Shown: positions 53,751-62,655, numbered from the stretch's first letter. The stretch is DNA of 64,000 bases from Burkholderia sp. Nafp2/4-1b (GCF_003635165.1 NZ_ML058608.1:62001-126000), one strand, 5' to 3'. A program made the numbers and translations. The notes: generated by a model from the letters alone, not told the origin.

Positions 53751-55259
53751 CTACTCGCGCCGCGTGCGCAGCAGGAACTTCTGCAGCTTGCCCGTCGGCG
53801 TGCGCGGCAGCGCCTGGACGAACACGAATTCGCGCGGGATCTTGTACGCGGCGAGCCGCTCGTCGCAGAACGCTTGCAGCGCATCGGCATCGGGCGCGGC
53901 GCCCGCGCGCAGCACGACGTGCGCGACGACCGTCTCGCCCCATTCCGGATGCGGGACGCCGACGACCGCGGCTTCCGCGATGCCCGGATGCGCGTCGAGC
54001 ACGTCCTCCACTTCCTTCGAATAGACGTTCTCGCCGCCGGTCACGATCATGTCCTTCAGCCGGTCGACGATGAACAGGTAGCCATCCTGATCGATGCGCG
54101 CAATGTCGCCGGTGCGATACCAGCCGCCCGGTGCGAACGCGGCGCGCGTCGCGGCGTCGTCGTCAAGATAGCCGAGCATCATGCTGTCGGCCTTCAGCCA
54201 GATCTCGCCGGTGTCTCCCGGCAGCGCGTCGGCGCCATTGCTGCGCACGACCCGCAGGTCGACACCGGGGCCGCCGTGGCGGCCGATCGAGCCGGCCTTC
54301 GCGAGCTGCTCGTCCGGATACAGCGTGGTGCCGGCCGGGCCCGTTTCCGTCATCCCGTACACCTGGAAGAACGCACTGCTGCGATACGCGTGCATCAGCC
54401 GTTCGGCCTGCGCGGTGCCGATCGGGCCGCCGCCGTACAGCCACGCGCGCACGCTCGACAGGTCGAACGTCGCGAAGCGCTCGAGCGTGTCGAGCGGCAG
54501 CGTGTACGACACCGGCGCACCGAAATACAGCGTGATGCGCTCGCGCTCGATCGCCAGCAGGAACTCCAGCGGATGGTATTCGCGCAGCAGCACGACGGTG
54601 CCGCCCGCGTACAGCGTGCCGCCGAACCAGTTGTTCAGCGGCGACGAATGCCAGATCGGCATCGCCATCAGCGTGCGGTCGTTGCGGCCGATACCGATCG
54701 CGAGTGCCGCGGACATCGCCGCGAACGTGACCGTGCGGTGGCTGTGCACGCAGCCTTTCGGGCGGCCGGTCGTACCGGACGTGTAGAGGATCTGCGCGAC
54801 GTCCCCATCGGCCGGCTCGATGCCCGCGACGCCGTCCATCGTCGCGCACATCGTGTCGAAGTTCGGCACGCCCGGCGCATCGCCTTCGGTGACGAGCCGC
54901 CGTGCCGGGTGCAGCACGCGCGTGAGCACCGGCGCGAGCGCCGCGTCGAACAGGATCACCTTGCTGCGGCTGTGTTCGAGCACGAAGTCGACTTCGGGCG
55001 CCTGCAGCTTGTGGTTGATCGGCACGAACGCGGCGCCGAGCCGCCACGCGCCGAACATCAGATCGACGAACGCGGGCGTGTTCAGGCACATCGCGGCGAC
55101 CCGGTCGCCGGCCCCGACGCCGAGCGCGCTCAGCACGGCCGCCGCACGGTGCGAGCGCTCTCGCGCGGCGGCATAGCCGATGGTCGTGTCGTCGTGGATC
55201 AGGAACGGCTTGTCGGGCGTCGCGCGGGCGGCGCGATCGAGGGCGGCGACGAGGTTCAT
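53751..55259 (-). CDS. AMP-dependent acyl-CoA ligase
   Basis: A 502-residue ANL-superfamily enzyme. A3 motif LYTSGTTGRPKGCVHSH, A5 VYGMTETGPAGTTL, hinge region GGWYRTGDIARIDQDGYLFIVDRLKDMIVTGGENVYSKEVED and catalytic Lys in TPTGKLQKFLLR are complete. The substrate is unknown; fatty or other carboxylic acids are possible. The ATG at 55259 lies 63 nt after the stop of the acyl-CoA dehydrogenase gene on the same strand, so both form an operon for acid activation and oxidation, divergent from a TetR regulator. Confidence 0.92.
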   Translation of the reverse strand: MNLVAALDRAARATPDKPFLIHDDTTIGYAAARERSHRAAAVLSALGVGAGDRVAAMCLNTPAFVDLMFGAWRLGAAFVPINHKLQAPEVDFVLEHSRSKVILFDAALAPVLTRVLHPARRLVTEGDAPGVPNFDTMCATMDGVAGIEPADGDVAQILYTSGTTGRPKGCVHSHRTVTFAAMSAALAIGIGRNDRTLMAMPIWHSSPLNNWFGGTLYAGGTVVLLREYHPLEFLLAIERERITLYFGAPVSYTLPLDTLERFATFDLSSVRAWLYGGGPIGTAQAERLMHAYRSSAFFQVYGMTETGPAGTTLYPDEQLAKAGSIGRHGGPGVDLRVVRSNGADALPGDTGEIWLKADSMMLGYLDDDAATRAAFAPGGWYRTGDIARIDQDGYLFIVDRLKDMIVTGGENVYSKEVEDVLDAHPGIAEAAVVGVPHPEWGETVVAHVVLRAGAAPDADALQAFCDERLAAYKIPREFVFVQALPRTPTGKLQKFLLRTRRE

Positions 55260-55322
55260 TGTGGCTCCGTGCGGCGGACGTGGCGGATGAGCGGGAACGC
55301 GGGCAGTCGGCAGGCGCAGGCG

Positions 55323-56975
55323 TCAGGCCGGATACGCGCGCTGCAGCAGCGCGCCGACGTCGAGCGCACGCGGATCGAAGCCGCCCGCGATGCGGCCCCA
55401 GTCGGGCGCGGCGAGCCGCGTCGCGACGAACGCGTCGGCGACGGCCGCAGGCGCGTCGCGACGCAGCAGGCACGCCTGCGCGACGAGCGCGAGCCGCTGC
55501 GCGAACACGCGGGCCGACGCTTCGAGCGTGTCGGCCGGCGCGCCGAGCATCGCGCGCAGCGTGTCGAGCGCCGCGCGGATGCGCGGTTCGCCGGCGCCGA
55601 GATCGGCCAGTTCGGCGAACAGCGCCGCGGCGGCATCGGGCTCGCGCGACACCGCGCGCAGCACGTCGAGGCACATCACGTTGCCGGAGCCTTCCCAGAT
55701 CGAGTTCACCGGCGCTTCGCGGAACAGCCGCGCGATCGGGCCGTCGTCGACGTAGCCGTTGCCGCCGAACACCTCCATCACCTCGCCGGTCAGTTCGACC
55801 GCGCGCTTGCAGACCCAGAACTTCGCGGCGGGCGTGACGATCCGCTTCCACGCGCGCTCGCGCGGCGAGTCGTCGCGTTCGAACGCATCGGCCAAGCGCA
55901 TCGCGAGCGCGAGCGCGGCCTCGCTTTCGAGCGCGAGATCGGCAAGCACGGTGCGCATCAGCGGCTGCTCGGCGAGCGCGCGGCCGAACGCATGGCGCTG
56001 GCGCGTGTACGCGATCGCCTGCACGGCACCCTGGCGCAGCATCGCCGCGCTGCCGAGCACGCAGTTCAGTCGCGTATGGGTGGCCATCTCGATGATGGTC
56101 GGAATCCCGCGGCCTTCGTCGCCGAGCATGATGCCCCACGCGTCGTTCAGCTCGATCTCGCTGCTCGAATTGCTGCGGTTGCCGACCTTGTTCTTCAGTC
56201 GCTGGATTTCGACCGCGTTCTTCGTGCCGTCCGGCCGCCAGCGCGGCACATAGAAGCACGATGGGCTGCCCGCTTCGGTGTGCGCGACGACGAGGTGCGC
56301 ATCGCACATCGGCGCGGAGAAGAACCATTTGTGGCCGCGCAGCCGGTATTCGCCGCCGCGGCCGCCCGCGCCGAGCGCGGTCGCGAGCGTCGTGTTCGCG
56401 CGCACGTCGGAGCCGCCCTGCTTCTCGGTCATCCCCATGCCGAACCAGATCGAGCGCTTGTCGGCGACGGGCACGTCGCGCGGATCGTAGTCGTCGCCGT
56501 ACAGCTTGTCGCGCAGCAGGTCCCACAGCGCGGGTTCCTTCTGCAGCACCGGAATCGCGGCCTGCGTCATCGTCGCCGGGCACAGCGTGCCGGCCTCGAT
56601 CTGGCCGTGCAGATAGAAGCCGGCCGCGGTCGCGGCCCAGCGGCCCGGGCGCGCGTCGCGGAACGCGAGCGACACGAAGCCTTCGTGGCGGTACATGCCG
56701 AGCAGCGTGTGCCAGGCCGGATGGAACTCGACGCGGTCGATACGCCGGCCGCGCCGGTCGAACGCGTTCAGCTCCGGCGTGTGGCGATTCGCTTCGTCGG
56801 CGAGCCGCGCGGTGTCGGCGCTGCCGAGCCGCGCGCCGTACGCGTCGAGTTGCGGCACGGCCCAGTCGGCGCCCGCGCGGACGAGTGCCTCGCGCAGTGC
56901 GATGTCGGTGGCGAAGAGGTTATAGTCGACCAGTTCGTCGAACTGGTTCGTGACGGCATGGGTCGCTTCGGTCAT
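55323..56975 (-). CDS. AidB-type acyl-CoA dehydrogenase family flavoprotein
   Basis: A 550-residue ACAD-family protein. GMGMTEKQGGSDVRANTT and RLRGHKWFFSAPMCDAHLVVA form the FAD site. The AidB-like marker RLKNKVGNRSNSSSEIEL is present, and the length (about 540-550) fits AidB rather than short ACADs (about 380). The end FGGNGYVDDGPIARLFREAPVNSIWEGSGNVM is conserved. AidB of E. coli is an alkylation-response protein with weak isovaleryl-CoA dehydrogenase activity. Next to an acyl-CoA ligase, a metabolic role is more likely here (inference). I chose the ATG at 56975; the frame stays open to 57080. Confidence 0.88.
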   Translation of the reverse strand: MTEATHAVTNQFDELVDYNLFATDIALREALVRAGADWAVPQLDAYGARLGSADTARLADEANRHTPELNAFDRRGRRIDRVEFHPAWHTLLGMYRHEGFVSLAFRDARPGRWAATAAGFYLHGQIEAGTLCPATMTQAAIPVLQKEPALWDLLRDKLYGDDYDPRDVPVADKRSIWFGMGMTEKQGGSDVRANTTLATALGAGGRGGEYRLRGHKWFFSAPMCDAHLVVAHTEAGSPSCFYVPRWRPDGTKNAVEIQRLKNKVGNRSNSSSEIELNDAWGIMLGDEGRGIPTIIEMATHTRLNCVLGSAAMLRQGAVQAIAYTRQRHAFGRALAEQPLMRTVLADLALESEAALALAMRLADAFERDDSPRERAWKRIVTPAAKFWVCKRAVELTGEVMEVFGGNGYVDDGPIARLFREAPVNSIWEGSGNVMCLDVLRAVSREPDAAAALFAELADLGAGEPRIRAALDTLRAMLGAPADTLEASARVFAQRLALVAQACLLRRDAPAAVADAFVATRLAAPDWGRIAGGFDPRALDVGALLQRAYPA

Positions 56976-57132
56976 CGGAGGGTCTCCGCGGGTTGTGCCT
57001 GCTCGCGTGCTGTGCGGTCGGCCGATTGGTCGGTCGATCGATTCGGCTCGTCGGGTGCCGCGCTGCCGGCGCTTGCGCATACGTGCCGGCTCCCGGTCAA
57101 ACGTGTTTCCGCTGAATTCCAGAGTAGCAAAT

Positions 57133-57801
57133 ATGCCGCCGCGACATGTTCAGGTTCCGGCGCCGCCCGGCCAGCCGGCGGCGCAACCCGCGCCCGCATT
57201 GCGCCGCCGGCCGCGCCAGTCGCGCGCGCAGGCGACGTCCGACGCGCTCCAGCAGGCGTTCGTTCAGCTTTTGCTCGAGCGCGGCTACGCGAAGGCGACG
57301 ATCCGCGAGATCGCGGCCGTCGCGGGCGTGAGCATCGGCACCTTCTACGAATACTTCGGCGACAAGCAGAGTCTCGCCGCGCTGTGCATTCATCGGCGCG
57401 TGCTGGCGCTGGCCGACCGGCTGCGCGACGCGGCGCACGGGCTGCGCGGCGCGCCGCGTGCCGAGCTCGCGGCCGCGCTCGTCGATCTGCAGGTCGATGC
57501 GATCGGCGCCGACGCCGCGCTGTGGGGCGCATTCTTCGCGCTGGAGCGGCAGGTGTCGCCGCTCGCCGCGTACCGCCGGCATTACGACGCGTATGTCGCG
57601 CTGTGGTGCGACGCGCTCGCGCACGCCACGGATCCGCCGCCGGCCGCGCGGCTCGACGCGATCGCCCGGATGGCGCATGCGGTCTGCTACGGCGGCCTCT
57701 CGCAGGCGCTGCTGACGGTCGGCCCCGAGCTCGACTTCGCCGCGTTGCGCACCGAGTTGCAGGCCGCGCTGCGCGCGTATCTGGCCGCTGCCGGCGAGTG
57801 A
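57133..57801 (+). CDS. TetR-family transcriptional regulator
   Basis: A 222-residue repressor-type protein. After a basic, Pro/Ala-rich tail (1-35) the helix-turn-helix reads LLLERGYAKATIREIAAVAGVSIGTFYEYFGDKQSLAALC (about residues 50-90), a standard TetR N-domain. The C-terminal ligand domain (95-222) is Ala-rich and helical. The ATG at 57133 is the last start before the domain and follows AGAGTAGC. It is divergent from the AidB-type gene with 157 nt between, so it probably represses the dehydrogenase-ligase operon, with an acyl-CoA or free acid as inducer. Confidence 0.9.
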   Translation: MPPRHVQVPAPPGQPAAQPAPALRRRPRQSRAQATSDALQQAFVQLLLERGYAKATIREIAAVAGVSIGTFYEYFGDKQSLAALCIHRRVLALADRLRDAAHGLRGAPRAELAAALVDLQVDAIGADAALWGAFFALERQVSPLAAYRRHYDAYVALWCDALAHATDPPPAARLDAIARMAHAVCYGGLSQALLTVGPELDFAALRTELQAALRAYLAAAGE

Positions 57802-57864
57802 CGCGCGGCGCGGCGGCCGTGCGCGTGTCAGGGAAATGCCCGATACGCATGCTTTGCGAGGGGT

Positions 57865-57901
57865 ATGACCATGACTCCGGGGCTTCTGAATCCATGGTCA
57901 T
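57865..57901. promoter_or_regulatory. Inverted repeat upstream of the aminotransferase gene
   Basis: ATGACCATG (57865-57873) and CATGGTCAT (57893-57901) are perfect complements with 19 nt between. A second small dyad, CATGGC-C-GCCATG, follows around 57912-57924. There is no T-run, so these look like operator or leader elements for the gene at 58032. Confidence 0.4.
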
Positions 57902-58031
57902 GAGAAATATGCATGGCCGCCATGACGAACTTTCGATTGTCCGCCGATATTGGCTGGGGCTAAATCACTTCCCATGAGCCGGGCTGCGCGCGCCGCGCGG
58001 GCACGCCCGACGGACCTCAGGAGGAGAAGTC

Positions 58032-59186
58032 ATGCGAAGCGCCACCACGCCCCGTTCGAAGCTGCCGGACGTCGGGACGACGATCTTCACGGTGATCGGC
58101 CAGCTTGCCGCTCAGCACGATGCGCTGAACCTGTCGCAGGGCGCGCCGAATTTCGCACCCGATCCGGCACTCGTCGAGGGCGTCGCGCGCGCGATGCGCG
58201 ACGGCCACAACCAGTACGCGCCGATGGCCGGCATCAAGTTGCTGCGCGAGCGGCTCGCGGAGAAAACCGAGGCGCTGTACGGCGCGCGCTATGACCCGGA
58301 CACCGAAGTCACCGTGATCGCGAGCGCGAGCGAGGGCCTCTACGCGGCGATCAGCGCGCTCGTGCATCCGGGCGACGAGGTGATCTATTTCGAGCCGTCG
58401 TTCGACAGCTACGCGCCGATCGTGCGGATGCAGGGCGCGACGCCGGTCGCGATCAAGCTGTCGGCCGAGCATTTCCGCGTGAACTGGGACGAAGTGGCCG
58501 CGGCGATCACGCCGCGCACGCGCATGATCATCGTCAACACGCCGCACAACCCGACCGCGACGGTGTTTTCCGCCGACGATCTCGAGCGGCTCGCGCAGCT
58601 CACGCGCGATACCGGCATCGTGGTGCTGTCGGACGAGGTCTACGAGCATGTGGTGTTCGACGGTGCGCAGCACCAGAGCGTCGCGCGGCACCGCGAGCTG
58701 GCCGAGCGCAGCGTGATCGTGTCGTCGTTCGGCAAGTCGTTCCACGTGACGGGCTGGCGGGTCGGTCATTGCGTCGCGCCGGCCGCGCTGATGGACGAGA
58801 TCCGCAAGGTGCACCAGTTCATGGTGTTCTCGGCCGATACGCCGATGCAGGTCGCGTTCGCGGAGATTCTCGCGCGGCCGGAAAGCTATCTCGGCCTGTC
58901 GGCGTTCTACCAGGCCAAGCGCGACCTGCTCGCGCGCGAACTGGCCGATTCGCGCTTCGAGCTGCTGCCGAGCGAAGGCTCGTTCTTCATGCTCGCGCGC
59001 TTCCGGCACTTCTCGGACGAGCGCGACAGCGACTTCGTGCTGCGCCTGATCCGCGATGCACGCGTCGCGACGATTCCGCTGTCGGCGTTCTACACCGACG
59101 GCACCGACGCGGGCGTGATCCGCCTCAGTTTCTCGAAGGACGACGCGACGCTGATCGAGGGCGCGCGCCGGTTGCGTTCGCTGTAA
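58032..59186 (+). CDS. PLP-dependent aminotransferase, YbdL/KAT type (methionine/aromatic)
   Basis: A 384-residue fold-type I aminotransferase. NLSQGAPNFAPDPALVE and the Asn in NTPHNPTATVFS match the YbdL/kynurenine aminotransferase branch. The PLP Asp-Tyr is LSDEVYEHVVFDG, the Schiff-base Lys is in SSFGKSFHVTGWRVGH, and the substrate Arg is in DAGVIRLSFSKDD. Methionine and other bulky amino acids with 2-oxo acids are the likely substrates. The ATG at 58032 has AGGAGAAGTC upstream. It leads a run with an amino acid-binding protein (113 nt later) and a hydroxy-acid dehydrogenase, suggesting an amino acid catabolic set. Confidence 0.92.
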   Translation: MRSATTPRSKLPDVGTTIFTVIGQLAAQHDALNLSQGAPNFAPDPALVEGVARAMRDGHNQYAPMAGIKLLRERLAEKTEALYGARYDPDTEVTVIASASEGLYAAISALVHPGDEVIYFEPSFDSYAPIVRMQGATPVAIKLSAEHFRVNWDEVAAAITPRTRMIIVNTPHNPTATVFSADDLERLAQLTRDTGIVVLSDEVYEHVVFDGAQHQSVARHRELAERSVIVSSFGKSFHVTGWRVGHCVAPAALMDEIRKVHQFMVFSADTPMQVAFAEILARPESYLGLSAFYQAKRDLLARELADSRFELLPSEGSFFMLARFRHFSDERDSDFVLRLIRDARVATIPLSAFYTDGTDAGVIRLSFSKDDATLIEGARRLRSL

Positions 59187-59299
59187 TCGCGGGCGCGACC
59201 CGCACACAAGCAGGCGACGGGTACGTCGCACGTAAAGCCACCGACGGGACCGGAGTTCGTGCGGACGCACGGCGCCGACCGACCAGCCAGGAGATCACG

Positions 59300-60088
59300 A
59301 TGAAACATGCACCTACCCTGAAACTCGCGTTCGCACTCGCGTGCGCGCTCGGCTCGGGCGCGGCAATGGCCGACGGCCAGACGCTGCGTTTCGGCCTCGA
59401 GGCGCAATATCCGCCGTTCGAGTCGAAGGCGCCGAACGGCGACCTGCAGGGCTTCGACATCGACGTCGGCAACGCCGTCTGCCAGACCGCGAAGCTGTCG
59501 TGCAAGTGGGTCGAGACGTCGTTCGACGGGCTCATTCCCGCGCTGCAGGGCCGCAAGTTCGACGCGATCAACTCGGCGATGAACGCGACCGAGCAGCGGC
59601 GCCAGGCGATCGACTTCACGACGATCATCTATCGCGTGCCGACGCAGCTGATCGCGCGCACCGGCAGCGGCCTGCTGCCGACGCCGGAATCGCTGAAGGG
59701 CAAGCGGGTCGGCGTGCTGCAGGCGTCGATCCAGGAAACCTATGCGAAGGCGCATTGGGAACCGGCCGGCGTGTCGGTCGTCGCGTACCAGGACCAGAAC
59801 CAGGCGTATGCGGATCTGGTGGCGGGCCGCCTCGACGCGACGCTGGTGCTCGCGCCGGCCGGCCAGCGCGGCTTCCTGTCGCGTCCGGACGGCAAGGGTT
59901 TCTCGTTCGTCGGCCAGCCGGTGCGCGACGACAAAATTCTCGGCAGCGGGATCGCGTTCGGCCTGCGCAAGGGCGACGATGCGCTGAAGACGAAGCTCGA
60001 TGCGGCGATCGACAAGCTGAAGGCGGACGGCACGGTGAAGTCGCTCGGCCAGAAGTACTTCGGCGACATCGACATTTCACCGAAGTAA
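59300..60088 (+). CDS. Periplasmic polar amino acid-binding protein (SBP family 3, ArgT/HisJ-like)
   Basis: A 262-residue periplasmic protein with a signal peptide (1-24, ending AAMA-DG). QTLRFGLEAQYPPFESKAPNGDLQGFDIDVGNAVC, KWVETSFDGLIPALQGRKFDAI and GVLQASIQETYAKAHWEPAGVSVVAY follow the lysine/arginine/ornithine/histidine-binding pattern, including the Asp in GFDIDV that holds the amino group. Two Cys (C44, C51 region) may form the disulfide seen in ArgT/HisJ. The ATG at 59300 has CAGGAGATCACG upstream. Permease genes are not present in the window. Confidence 0.9.
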   Translation: MKHAPTLKLAFALACALGSGAAMADGQTLRFGLEAQYPPFESKAPNGDLQGFDIDVGNAVCQTAKLSCKWVETSFDGLIPALQGRKFDAINSAMNATEQRRQAIDFTTIIYRVPTQLIARTGSGLLPTPESLKGKRVGVLQASIQETYAKAHWEPAGVSVVAYQDQNQAYADLVAGRLDATLVLAPAGQRGFLSRPDGKGFSFVGQPVRDDKILGSGIAFGLRKGDDALKTKLDAAIDKLKADGTVKSLGQKYFGDIDISPK

Positions 60089-60101
60089 GCGGGCCGGCGC
60101 G

Positions 60102-61532
60102 ATGCAGAATCTGCACACGGCCGGCGTGCAAGACGGCCACGGCACCGCTGCGCCGGCGGAGGACGCGCTCGTGGCGGCGCTCGTCGCCGCGCTGGGTGAC
60201 GCGCTCGTCACGCGGTCGGCCGACATCGATCCGCGCTACTTCACCGCGTACAACGAGCCGGCCGGCGCGCGTCCGCGCGCGCTGGTGCGGCCGCGCAGCG
60301 TCGACGACGTGTCGCGCACGCTCGCGCTGTGCACGCGGCTCGCGCAGCCGGTCGTGCCGCAGGGCGGCCTCACCGGGCTCGCGCGCGGCGCGGTCGCGCT
60401 GGGCGGCGAGATCGTCCTGTCGATGGAGCGTTTCGCCGGCGTCGAGGCGATCGATGCGGCGGCCGGCACGATGACGGTACGCGCCGGAACGCCGCTGCAG
60501 ACCGTGCAGGAGGCGGCAGACGCGGCGGGCTTCACGTTCGGTGTCGATCTCGGTGCGCGCGGCTCGTGCCAGATCGGCGGCATGCTCGCGACCAACGCGG
60601 GCGGCACGCGCGCGATCCGCTACGGAATGATGCGCGAGCAGGTGCTCGGGCTCGAGGCCGTGCTCGCGGACGGCACCGTCGTGTCGTCGATGAACCGGAT
60701 GCTGAAGAACAACGCGGGCTACGACCTGAAGCAGCTGTTCATCGGCAGCGAAGGCACGCTCGGCGTCGTCACGCGCGCGGTGCTGCGGTTGCATCCGAAG
60801 CTGGCCGAGCCAGTCACCGCGTTGTGCCGCGTGCACGGCTACGATGCCGTCGTCGGGCTGTGGAACCGCCTGCGCGCGCTCCCGGAGATCGTCAGTTTCG
60901 AAGCGATGTGGCCGGCCTTCTACGACTACGTCGCGCGTCATACGCCCGGTGTCGCCGCGCCGTTCGCAGGTGACGGCGGTTTCGCGGTGCTGATCGAATG
61001 CGCGACGAGCGCGCCGGGTGGCGATGCGCGCGTCGCGCTGGAAACCGCCCTCGCGGACGCATTCGATGCGAGCCTCGTCGACGATGCGGCGCTCGCGACG
61101 TCGGAGCGACAGGCGCGCGACCTGTGGACATTGCGCGAAGGCCTCGCGATCGATGCGCTGCCGCATCTGGTGAACTTCGACGTGAGCCTGCCGACCGGTG
61201 AACTCGGCACATTCGCCGCACGCTGCGAAGCGGCGTTGCGCGGGCGGTGGCCCGACATCGTGTGCCTGTTCTTCGGCCATGTCGGCGACGGCAACGTGCA
61301 TATCGGCGTATCGCTCACCGGCATGCGCGACGCGGATGCGGACGAGATCGACGATTGCGTCTACGCGGTCGTACGGGACATGGGGGGCTCGGTGTCCGCG
61401 GAGCACGGCATCGGCGTGCTCAAGCGCCCGTATCTCGCGCACACGCGCAGCGACGCCGAGATCGCGCTGATGCGGCGCCTGAAGGCCGCGCTCGATCCGG
61501 TCGGCGTGCTCAATCCCGGCAAGGTGCTCTGA
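60102..61532 (+). CDS. FAD-linked D-2-hydroxyacid dehydrogenase (GlcD/D-2-hydroxyglutarate dehydrogenase type)
   Basis: A 476-residue VAO/PCMH flavoprotein. The FAD domain holds RPRSVDDVSRTLALC, VPQGGLTGLARGAV and LGARGSCQIGGMLATNAGGTRAIRYGMMREQVLGLEAVLADG. The C-terminal FAD oxidase domain ends with metal-site His in FFGHVGDGNVHIGV and SAEHGIGVLKRPYL. It oxidises a D-2-hydroxy acid to the 2-oxo acid and passes electrons to a carrier. The ATG at 60102 starts 13 nt after the binding protein gene, so the two are coupled. Adjacent to an aminotransferase, it may supply 2-oxo acid (inference). Confidence 0.9.
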   Translation: MQNLHTAGVQDGHGTAAPAEDALVAALVAALGDALVTRSADIDPRYFTAYNEPAGARPRALVRPRSVDDVSRTLALCTRLAQPVVPQGGLTGLARGAVALGGEIVLSMERFAGVEAIDAAAGTMTVRAGTPLQTVQEAADAAGFTFGVDLGARGSCQIGGMLATNAGGTRAIRYGMMREQVLGLEAVLADGTVVSSMNRMLKNNAGYDLKQLFIGSEGTLGVVTRAVLRLHPKLAEPVTALCRVHGYDAVVGLWNRLRALPEIVSFEAMWPAFYDYVARHTPGVAAPFAGDGGFAVLIECATSAPGGDARVALETALADAFDASLVDDAALATSERQARDLWTLREGLAIDALPHLVNFDVSLPTGELGTFAARCEAALRGRWPDIVCLFFGHVGDGNVHIGVSLTGMRDADADEIDDCVYAVVRDMGGSVSAEHGIGVLKRPYLAHTRSDAEIALMRRLKAALDPVGVLNPGKVL

Positions 61533-61557
61533 TCGGCGCGGGCCTGGGAGTGATGAG

Positions 61558-62130
61558 TCAGCCGTCGACCCAGCGCAGCGCGCCGATCTTCAGGTGCTCG
61601 ACGACGCTGCGCGCCCAGTCGAGCTCCGCGTTCAGCAGCACGAGCGCATGCTCGTTCTGCAGCAGGAACAGGCGCGGCACCTGATCGTTCTGCGCGGCGT
61701 TGCGCAGCGACTCGAGACGCTCGCGTTCGATGTCGAGCGCGGCGATGCGGCGCTCGAGCTGGTGGCGCGCATCTTCGGCGTCGAGCAGCGGCAGAAATGC
61801 GAGGCCGGCACCGAACGCCGGAAACTCGCGCGCGGGCTCGGACAGCAGCGCATGCAGCCACGCCTGGCCGGCCGTGTGCCCGGCCTCGGTGAGCGTGTAC
61901 AACGTGCGTTCGGGAAACGCGCCGTCGCGCTCGGTGTCGTGCACGGCGATCAGCCCGTCGCGCAGCAGCCGGTCGATCGTCTGGTAGAGGCTCGTGCGCT
62001 GGCGCACGTTGACGACTTCGTCATAGCCGCGCGCCTTCAGCTGCTGCAGCATGCCGTACGGATGCATCGGCGATTCGGTGAGCGTCGCGAGAACCGCGAG
62101 TGCGAGCGGAGACGGCCGGCTCGTAGTCAT
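61558..62130 (-). CDS. PadR-family transcriptional regulator
   Basis: A 190-residue regulator. Residues 8-85 form the PadR winged helix (LALAVLATLTESPMHPYGMLQQLKARGY; RQRTSLYQTIDRLLRDGLIAVHDTER; RTLYTLTEAGH). The C-terminal half (100-190) is a helical coiled-coil dimer domain of the longer PadR subgroup. The ATG at 62130 is followed upstream by an AT-rich dyad (62147-62177) that is a likely autoregulatory operator. No obvious efflux or decarboxylase target is adjacent in this window. Confidence 0.9.
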   Translation of the reverse strand: MTTSRPSPLALAVLATLTESPMHPYGMLQQLKARGYDEVVNVRQRTSLYQTIDRLLRDGLIAVHDTERDGAFPERTLYTLTEAGHTAGQAWLHALLSEPAREFPAFGAGLAFLPLLDAEDARHQLERRIAALDIERERLESLRNAAQNDQVPRLFLLQNEHALVLLNAELDWARSVVEHLKIGALRWVDG

Positions 62131-62146
62131 GAATAGTTCGTTGATG

Positions 62147-62177
62147 TCTAGTAAAAGTATAACTAGTATTAACTAGA
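62147..62177. promoter_or_regulatory. AT-rich operator upstream of padR
   Basis: TCTAGT (62147-62152) and ACTAGA (62172-62177) flank a central ACTAGT palindrome in an almost GC-free patch, 17 nt before the PadR start. The arrangement of three CTAG-centred elements suits a PadR dimer operator covering the promoter. Confidence 0.55.
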
Positions 62178-62198
62178 CCATCACATTCCACAAGGGTT

Positions 62199-62630
62199 TC
62201 AGCCGAGGTGCGAGCGCTTCGCGGCCGGCGCGACGGTTTCCATCGTGGCGAGGCCATGCACGATGCCGCAGTCCTCGACCGAATGTTCGCCGACGCACTG
62301 GCGGCGCAATTCGGTGAGCTGGTCGCGCAGATGCATCAGTTCGGCGAGGCGAGCATCGACGTGGCCGATGTGTTCGTCGAGCAGCGTGTTGATCGAATCG
62401 CACGGGTCGGCCGGCGTGTCGGTGAGCCGCAGCAGCGCGCGGATCTCGTCGTGCGCCATGTCGAGCGCGCGGCAGTTGCGGATGAAGCGCAGCCGTTCGA
62501 CGTGCACGTCGGTGTAGTTGCGGTAGTTCGAATCCGTGCGCTCCGCATCCGGCATCAACCCTTCCTTCTCGTAGAAGCGGATCGTTTCGGGCGTGCAGCG
62601 GGCCGCCTTGGCCAGTTCGCCGGTCTTCAT
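62199..62630 (-). CDS. cadR: MerR-family Cd(II)/Pb(II)-responsive regulator, CadR/PbrR type
   Basis: A 143-residue MerR regulator. The helix-turn-helix reads KTGELAKAARCTPETIRFYEKEGLM (2-26), followed by the YRNYTDVHVERLRFIRNCRALDMAHDEIRALL wing and the dimerisation helix (80-112). Metal ligands are likely Cys77 (DPCDS), Cys112 and Cys121 (QCVGEHSVEDC), with His116; the spacing of the last pair is 8 residues. This matches CadR/PbrR rather than CueR or MerR. The ATG at 62630 is divergent from the P-type ATPase gene at 62718, whose promoter holds the typical 19-bp spacer operator. Confidence 0.93.
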   Translation of the reverse strand: MKTGELAKAARCTPETIRFYEKEGLMPDAERTDSNYRNYTDVHVERLRFIRNCRALDMAHDEIRALLRLTDTPADPCDSINTLLDEHIGHVDARLAELMHLRDQLTELRRQCVGEHSVEDCGIVHGLATMETVAPAAKRSHLG

Positions 62631-62655
62631 GGCTTGCTCCTTTGTAAGGTAAGGC

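Noticed and set aside
53874-57977. Plus-strand frame of about 1,370 codons opposite the ligase and AidB-type genes
   Set aside because: It lies antisense to two clear enzyme genes and is Arg-rich without motifs, another GC shadow.
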